From NCBI GenBank assembly GCA_937860195.1, contig CALMBN010000309.1, positions 1-17,604 of the forward strand: 17,604 bases of DNA. The letters are read 5' to 3'. Shown piece after piece: positions 15,084-17,604 of this stretch. The notes under the pieces are model-generated. The model made no database searches and had not been told where the DNA came from. It saw nothing but the letters and a program-made list of their open reading frames with translations. The stretch comes from an uncultured Novosphingobium sp. (lineage in GTDB: Bacteria; Pseudomonadota; Alphaproteobacteria; Sphingomonadales; Sphingomonadaceae). Numbering within the stretch: position 1 is the first letter of the stretch; each line of letters starts with the position of its first letter. The position numbers and the translations under genes are program-made.

Positions 15084-15428
15084 ATGGGCAGCCTGTTCGG
15101 AATTCACGGAGACGCCTTGCAACTGCGCTCGCAGCGACTTGGGCTGATCACCAGCAACCTCGCCAATGCCGGAACCCCAGGCTATAAAGCCCGCGACATT
15201 GACTTCGGCGTGGCCTTGAAAGCCAGCCAGAGCGGCATGGGTCCGGATCGAGCCGGCGATGCAGCCACCCGCTATCGCATTCCGGTAATGCCTTCAATGG
15301 ACGGGAACACCGTTGAAACCGCGACTGAACAGGTTGCATTTGCGGAAACTGCGGTCGGCTATCAGGCCACGCTCAGCTTCATTCGTGGCCGGGTAGAAAG
15401 CCTGACGCGCGCGTTGAAGGGCGAATGA
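15084..15428 (+). CDS. flgB: Flagellar proximal rod protein FlgB
   Basis: 114-residue rod protein. The N-terminus (MGSLFGIHGDALQLRSQRLGLITSNLANAGTPGYKARDIDF) has the LRSxRxxxIxxNLANAxTPGYKARDxDF pattern of FlgB. The C-terminal helix resembles that of FlgB, with NTVETATEQVAFAETAVGYQATLSFI. FlgB forms part of the proximal rod in the periplasm and is exported without a cleaved signal. Two ATGs are available: 15072 and 15084. The GGAGG at 15074-15078 lies five bases before 15084 and inside the longer version, so 15084 is preferred. It is the first gene of a sigma-54-driven operon and overlaps flgC by four bases. Slightly shorter than enteric FlgB (138). Confidence 0.95.
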   Translation: MGSLFGIHGDALQLRSQRLGLITSNLANAGTPGYKARDIDFGVALKASQSGMGPDRAGDAATRYRIPVMPSMDGNTVETATEQVAFAETAVGYQATLSFIRGRVESLTRALKGE

Positions 15429-15832
15429 CAGTGCCCGGTATGACCTTATTCGGCCTCGCCCAACGCGCAATGTCGGCCCAGCTGGTGCGGATGAACGCCG
15501 CCGCCTCGAACCTCGCCAATGCGGGTTCGGTGACCGGCAACGAGGCCGATGCCTATCGCCCGATCCGCCCGGTCTTTGCCGAGCAATACGACCGGGCAAC
15601 TGGCCTTTCCAGCGTCGGAGTTTCAGGCGTGGTCCGCAGCTCTGCCGCGCCGGTCAAGCAATACGACCCTGACCACCCACTGGCCGATGGCGAAGGCAAT
15701 GTCTGGACCGCCCCGGTCGATGAGAATGCCGAGATGGTCGAGATGCTCGATGCTTCGCGCCAATACCAGAACCTGGTCGAGGCGCTTTCCACCGCCAAGC
15801 AGTTAATGCTCGAAACCATAAGGATGAAATGA
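15425..15832 (+). CDS. flgC: Flagellar proximal rod protein FlgC
   Basis: 135-residue rod protein. N-terminal AMSAQLVRMNAAASNLANAGSVTG (about 15-38) and the segment AYRPIRPVFAEQ are FlgC features, with a middle region containing QYDPDHPLADGEGNVWTAPVDENAEMVEMLDASRQYQNLVEAL, where Y(D/E)P.HP.A...G.V..PNV....EM.....A...Y. is the FlgC signature. The usual PNV reads PVD here. Residues 113-135 are the terminal helix (FlgC/FlgG type). The ATG lies in the stop of flgB; a second ATG six codons in (15440) is a possible alternative. It overlaps the next gene by four bases. Confidence 0.95.
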   Translation: MTVPGMTLFGLAQRAMSAQLVRMNAAASNLANAGSVTGNEADAYRPIRPVFAEQYDRATGLSSVGVSGVVRSSAAPVKQYDPDHPLADGEGNVWTAPVDENAEMVEMLDASRQYQNLVEALSTAKQLMLETIRMK

Positions 15833-16098
15833 TGATAAATTCAATCACTTCGGCGAGCACGAGTGCCGCCGCAAAGCCCGCTTCGCAGATGCTCGGTCAG
15901 GCCGATTTCATCCGGCTGATGACGACCCAGATGAAGTTGCAGGACCCGACTGACCCGGTCGATAACAAGGAGATGATCGCGCAGATGGCGCAGTTCTCCT
16001 CGCTGTCCGGAATCGAGACAATCAACAACACGCTGAAGGCGATCTCCGCCCAATTGGGCAGCGTCATTTCTGCTCAAAACACTCTCACCGCAGCCTAG
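15829..16098 (+). CDS. flgD: Short FlgD-type hook capping protein
   Basis: 89-residue protein that contains only the conserved N-terminal segment of FlgD: QADFIRLMTTQMKLQDPTDPVDNKEMIAQMAQFSSLSGIETINNTL (residues 25-70), corresponding to the F(l/m).lL..QL..QDP..P.dn.e...QlAQfs.leq pattern. Enteric FlgD has about 230 residues with tudor-like and fibronectin-like domains that build the hook cap; both are absent. The gene has a clean stop at 16096-16098 and the next ribosome site overlaps it, so it is not broken by an obvious frameshift. The start is ATG 15829 or 15832 (ATGATG), overlapping the end of flgC, with AAGGATGA upstream. Confidence 0.88.
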   Translation: MMINSITSASTSAAAKPASQMLGQADFIRLMTTQMKLQDPTDPVDNKEMIAQMAQFSSLSGIETINNTLKAISAQLGSVISAQNTLTAA

Positions 16099-16107
16099 GA
16101 GGCACCC

Positions 16108-16920
16108 ATGTCGTTCTACACCTCGCTCAACGGCCTCAAGAATGCGCAGACCGAATTGTCGGTGATCGCCAACAATCTGGCCAACGCAGAGACCACCGGG
16201 TTCAAAAAGAGCCGGATCAATTTTGCCGATATCGTTTCAAGTTCGGCCTCGACCAACCCACAGCTGGTCAAGGGGATCGGATCGACCGTCCAGTCAATCG
16301 ATCAGAACTTTGCGCTCGGCCCGATCCAGCAGACCGGAGCGGCGCTTGATCTGGCGGTCGATGGCGAGGGCTTTTTCGCGAAGGTCAGCCCGATCACTGG
16401 CAAGACATTTTACACCCGCAATGGCAATTTCGACATCAATGGTGCCGGCAACATCGTCGATACCCTTGGCAACCGGTTCCAGGTCCTGCCGGTCGATGCC
16501 GCAGGTTCTGTTACTTCGACCACACCGATCGATGCCGTGGCCCCGCTCACGAACGGTGCCGGATCAGACTTTATCGGAGTCACTGTCAAAACCGACGGTT
16601 CGGTGATTGCATCCTACGCGGATGGTTCGGTCCAGTCGATCGGCAAGGTCGCTCTGGCTTCGTTCGTCGCGCCCACCGGCTTGCTGCAGGTCGGCAACCA
16701 GGATTGGCAATCGACCGGAATTTCCGGGCCAGCAAGCTACAATCAGCCAGGTGCCGGCCGGTTCGGCAATATCCTGTCGGGCAGCCTTGAGCAGTCAAAC
16801 GTCGACATTGCCGAGGAAATGGTCGGGCTGATTACGGCCCAGCGCTATTTCCAGGCCAACGCAAAAGCCATCGATACCGCGACCCAGCTATCGCAAACCA
16901 TCGTCAACCTGCGGACCTGA
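16108..16920 (+). CDS. flgE: Short flagellar hook protein FlgE
   Basis: 270-residue protein with the FlgE N-terminal part (SFYTSLNGLKNAQTELSVIANNLANAETTGFKKSRINFADIV, residues 2-43), D1 segments (GIGSTVQSIDQNFALGPIQQTGAALDLAVDGEGFF), a small middle section, and the C-terminal rod/hook helix SLEQSNVDIAEEMVGLITAQRYFQANAKAIDTATQLSQTIVNL. FlgE builds the flexible hook outside the cell. Salmonella FlgE has 403 residues; this one lacks most of the D2/D3 outer domains and is close in size to FlgG. FADIVSSS near residue 39 and its position between flgD and flgF favour FlgE over FlgF/FlgG. A strong AGGAGG (16096-16101) precedes ATG 16108. The stop at 16918-16920 is immediately followed by a large palindrome. 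Confidence 0.9.
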   Translation: MSFYTSLNGLKNAQTELSVIANNLANAETTGFKKSRINFADIVSSSASTNPQLVKGIGSTVQSIDQNFALGPIQQTGAALDLAVDGEGFFAKVSPITGKTFYTRNGNFDINGAGNIVDTLGNRFQVLPVDAAGSVTSTTPIDAVAPLTNGAGSDFIGVTVKTDGSVIASYADGSVQSIGKVALASFVAPTGLLQVGNQDWQSTGISGPASYNQPGAGRFGNILSGSLEQSNVDIAEEMVGLITAQRYFQANAKAIDTATQLSQTIVNLRT

Positions 16921-16924
16921 CGCC

Positions 16925-17010
16925 AAAACGGGGACACTATACTTATTAGCTGATCCACGCGCGGGCTCGCCTGACTTCACGCCTGCTAATTAGTATAGTG
17001 TCCCCGTTTT
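16925..17010. repeat. 86-bp near-perfect inverted repeat between flgE and flgF (REP/RAYT-style element, possible attenuator)
   Basis: The left arm 16925-16950 (AAAACGGGGACACTATACTT then ATTAGC) and the right arm 16985-17010 are inverted copies over 26 bases with one mismatch, separated by 34 bases. It starts four bases after the flgE stop and ends 21 bases before the flgF ATG, leaving the ribosome site AAGAGGAG (17018-17025) free. Arms that begin with AAAACGGGGACA...TATACTTA resemble palindromes seen beside IS200/RAYT-type transposases (recalled, not searched); no transposase is present. In RNA the arms give a very stable stem whose 3' side ends in CCCCGUUUU, the build of a bidirectional terminator. 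Confidence 0.85.
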
Positions 17011-17031
17011 AGGGACCAAGAGGAGCCTGCT

Positions 17032-17604
17032 ATGGATCGTCTGATCTGGACTGCCGTCACTGGCATGAACGCCTCGATGTCGCGGCAACGGATGACTGCC
17101 AGCAACATGGCCAATGCTCAGACCACCGGCTTTCGGGCCGAGGTTATGGCGCAAACCCCGATGACGCTGATCGGCCCGACGATTGGAGTGCGCTCGATGA
17201 ACGATTCATCAGTTTATGGCGCGCGTATGGACGAAGGCGCGATTGTGCAAACCGGTCGCCCGCTTGATATCGCGATCCAGGGCGATGCGCTGATGGCGGT
17301 CCAGGCCCCTGATGGGAGTGAGGCCTATACCCGGCGCGGTGATCTGGATGTTTCGCCATCCGGGCTTGTCACCAATGGCGAAGGCTTTCCGGTCATCGGC
17401 GAAAGCGGTTCGGTCTCGGTCCCACCGGGAAATTTGGTCAGTATCGGCGCGGATGGCGCGGTGCTGGTCTCCAACCCGGCCACGCCCGAAGTTCCGGCCC
17501 AGCAGGTTGATCGGATCAAGCTGGCAAACTGGCGCGGCAGCACCATCGAAAAGGGCCTCGACGGGTTGTTCCGGGTCAAGGGTGGTGGTGCCTTGCCGAG
17601 CGAT
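17032..17604 (+). CDS. flgF: Flagellar proximal rod protein FlgF, C-terminus cut by window edge
   Basis: 191 codons visible from ATG 17032 to the right edge with no stop. The N-terminus MDRLIWTAVTGMNASMSRQRMTASNMANAQTTGFRAEVMAQ has the MD..iy.a.sGm.a...rq....NNLANa.TtGFra pattern of FlgF, including an unusual SNMANA instead of the common NNLAN. Next come RPLDIAIQGDALMAVQAPDGSEAYTRRGDLDVSPSGLVTNGEGFPVIGE, the conserved rod-protein D1 strand series. FlgF forms a segment of the proximal/distal rod. A ribosome site (AAGAGGAG) lies seven bases upstream. The gene belongs to the flgB operon but is separated from flgE by a large palindrome that could lower its expression. The final rod helix lies outside the window. 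Confidence 0.94.
   Translation, partial: MDRLIWTAVTGMNASMSRQRMTASNMANAQTTGFRAEVMAQTPMTLIGPTIGVRSMNDSSVYGARMDEGAIVQTGRPLDIAIQGDALMAVQAPDGSEAYTRRGDLDVSPSGLVTNGEGFPVIGESGSVSVPPGNLVSIGADGAVLVSNPATPEVPAQQVDRIKLANWRGSTIEKGLDGLFRVKGGGALPSD

Noticed and set aside
14897..15084. A missing first helix of MotA in upstream sequence, perhaps through a frameshift
   Set aside because: An in-frame TGA lies at 14912-14914, and the other minus-strand frame (14893-15084) is not hydrophobic like a MotA helix. The start has its own consensus ribosome site.
1..17604. tRNA, rRNA, CRISPR array, prophage, toxin-antitoxin or defence genes
   Set aside because: I looked for such genes or arrays and saw none. The window is ordinary core respiratory and flagellar gene content apart from the repeats described.

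Overview
The window reads as chromosomal DNA of a GC-rich alphaproteobacterium, most likely a member of the Sphingomonadales. That placement is inferred from the style of the cbb3 oxidase (cco/fix) and flagellar genes and from gene order; no search was run. The left third is an oxygen-limitation respiratory locus and the right half is a flagellar locus. Almost every base is coding, most gene junctions overlap by a few bases, and there is no rRNA, tRNA, CRISPR array or complete insertion sequence.

Region 1 (1-7139, minus strand) is one tight operon, ccoN-ccoO-ccoQ-ccoP-ccoG-ccoH-ccoI. It encodes the structural subunits of a high-affinity cbb3 cytochrome c oxidase, followed by its assembly factors: the iron-sulfur protein CcoG, the membrane protein CcoH and the copper P-type ATPase CcoI. 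CcoI runs off the left edge. Region 2 (7140-8160) holds a divergent control region with two FNR/FixK-type boxes, an OmpW-family outer-membrane protein on the plus strand, and paired hairpins at its 3' end. Region 3 (8157-8855, minus) is an FNR-type regulator with four cysteines placed for a [4Fe-4S] cluster and a recognition helix of the ETVSR type. It is the obvious candidate to act on the boxes next to ccoN.

Region 4 (8893-14896, minus) is a flagellar operon transcribed leftwards: a MotA-like gene, a MotB-like transmembrane protein, flgA, flgM, flgN, a soluble-lytic-transglycosylase-like gene, flhA and fliA, with fnr directly behind fliA. Region 5 (15084-17604, plus) is the diverging rod/hook operon flgB-flgC-flgD-flgE-flgF, with flgF cut by the right edge. 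It is preceded by a textbook sigma-54 promoter and a perfect 16-bp palindrome that could be an enhancer site for a FlbD-type activator. Rod and hook genes would thus be sigma-54 driven, while fliA/flgM form the sigma-28/anti-sigma pair for late genes.

The points most worth a second look are these: an 86-bp nearly perfect palindrome of REP/RAYT style placed between flgE and flgF; a GC-rich palindromic repeat that sits in frame inside the lytic transglycosylase gene; a MotA that lacks its first membrane helix, paired with a MotB-like protein that has the proton-channel aspartate but no OmpA-like peptidoglycan domain; very short FlgD and FlgE; and two FixK/FNR boxes that tie ompW and the oxidase to the regulator encoded next door.
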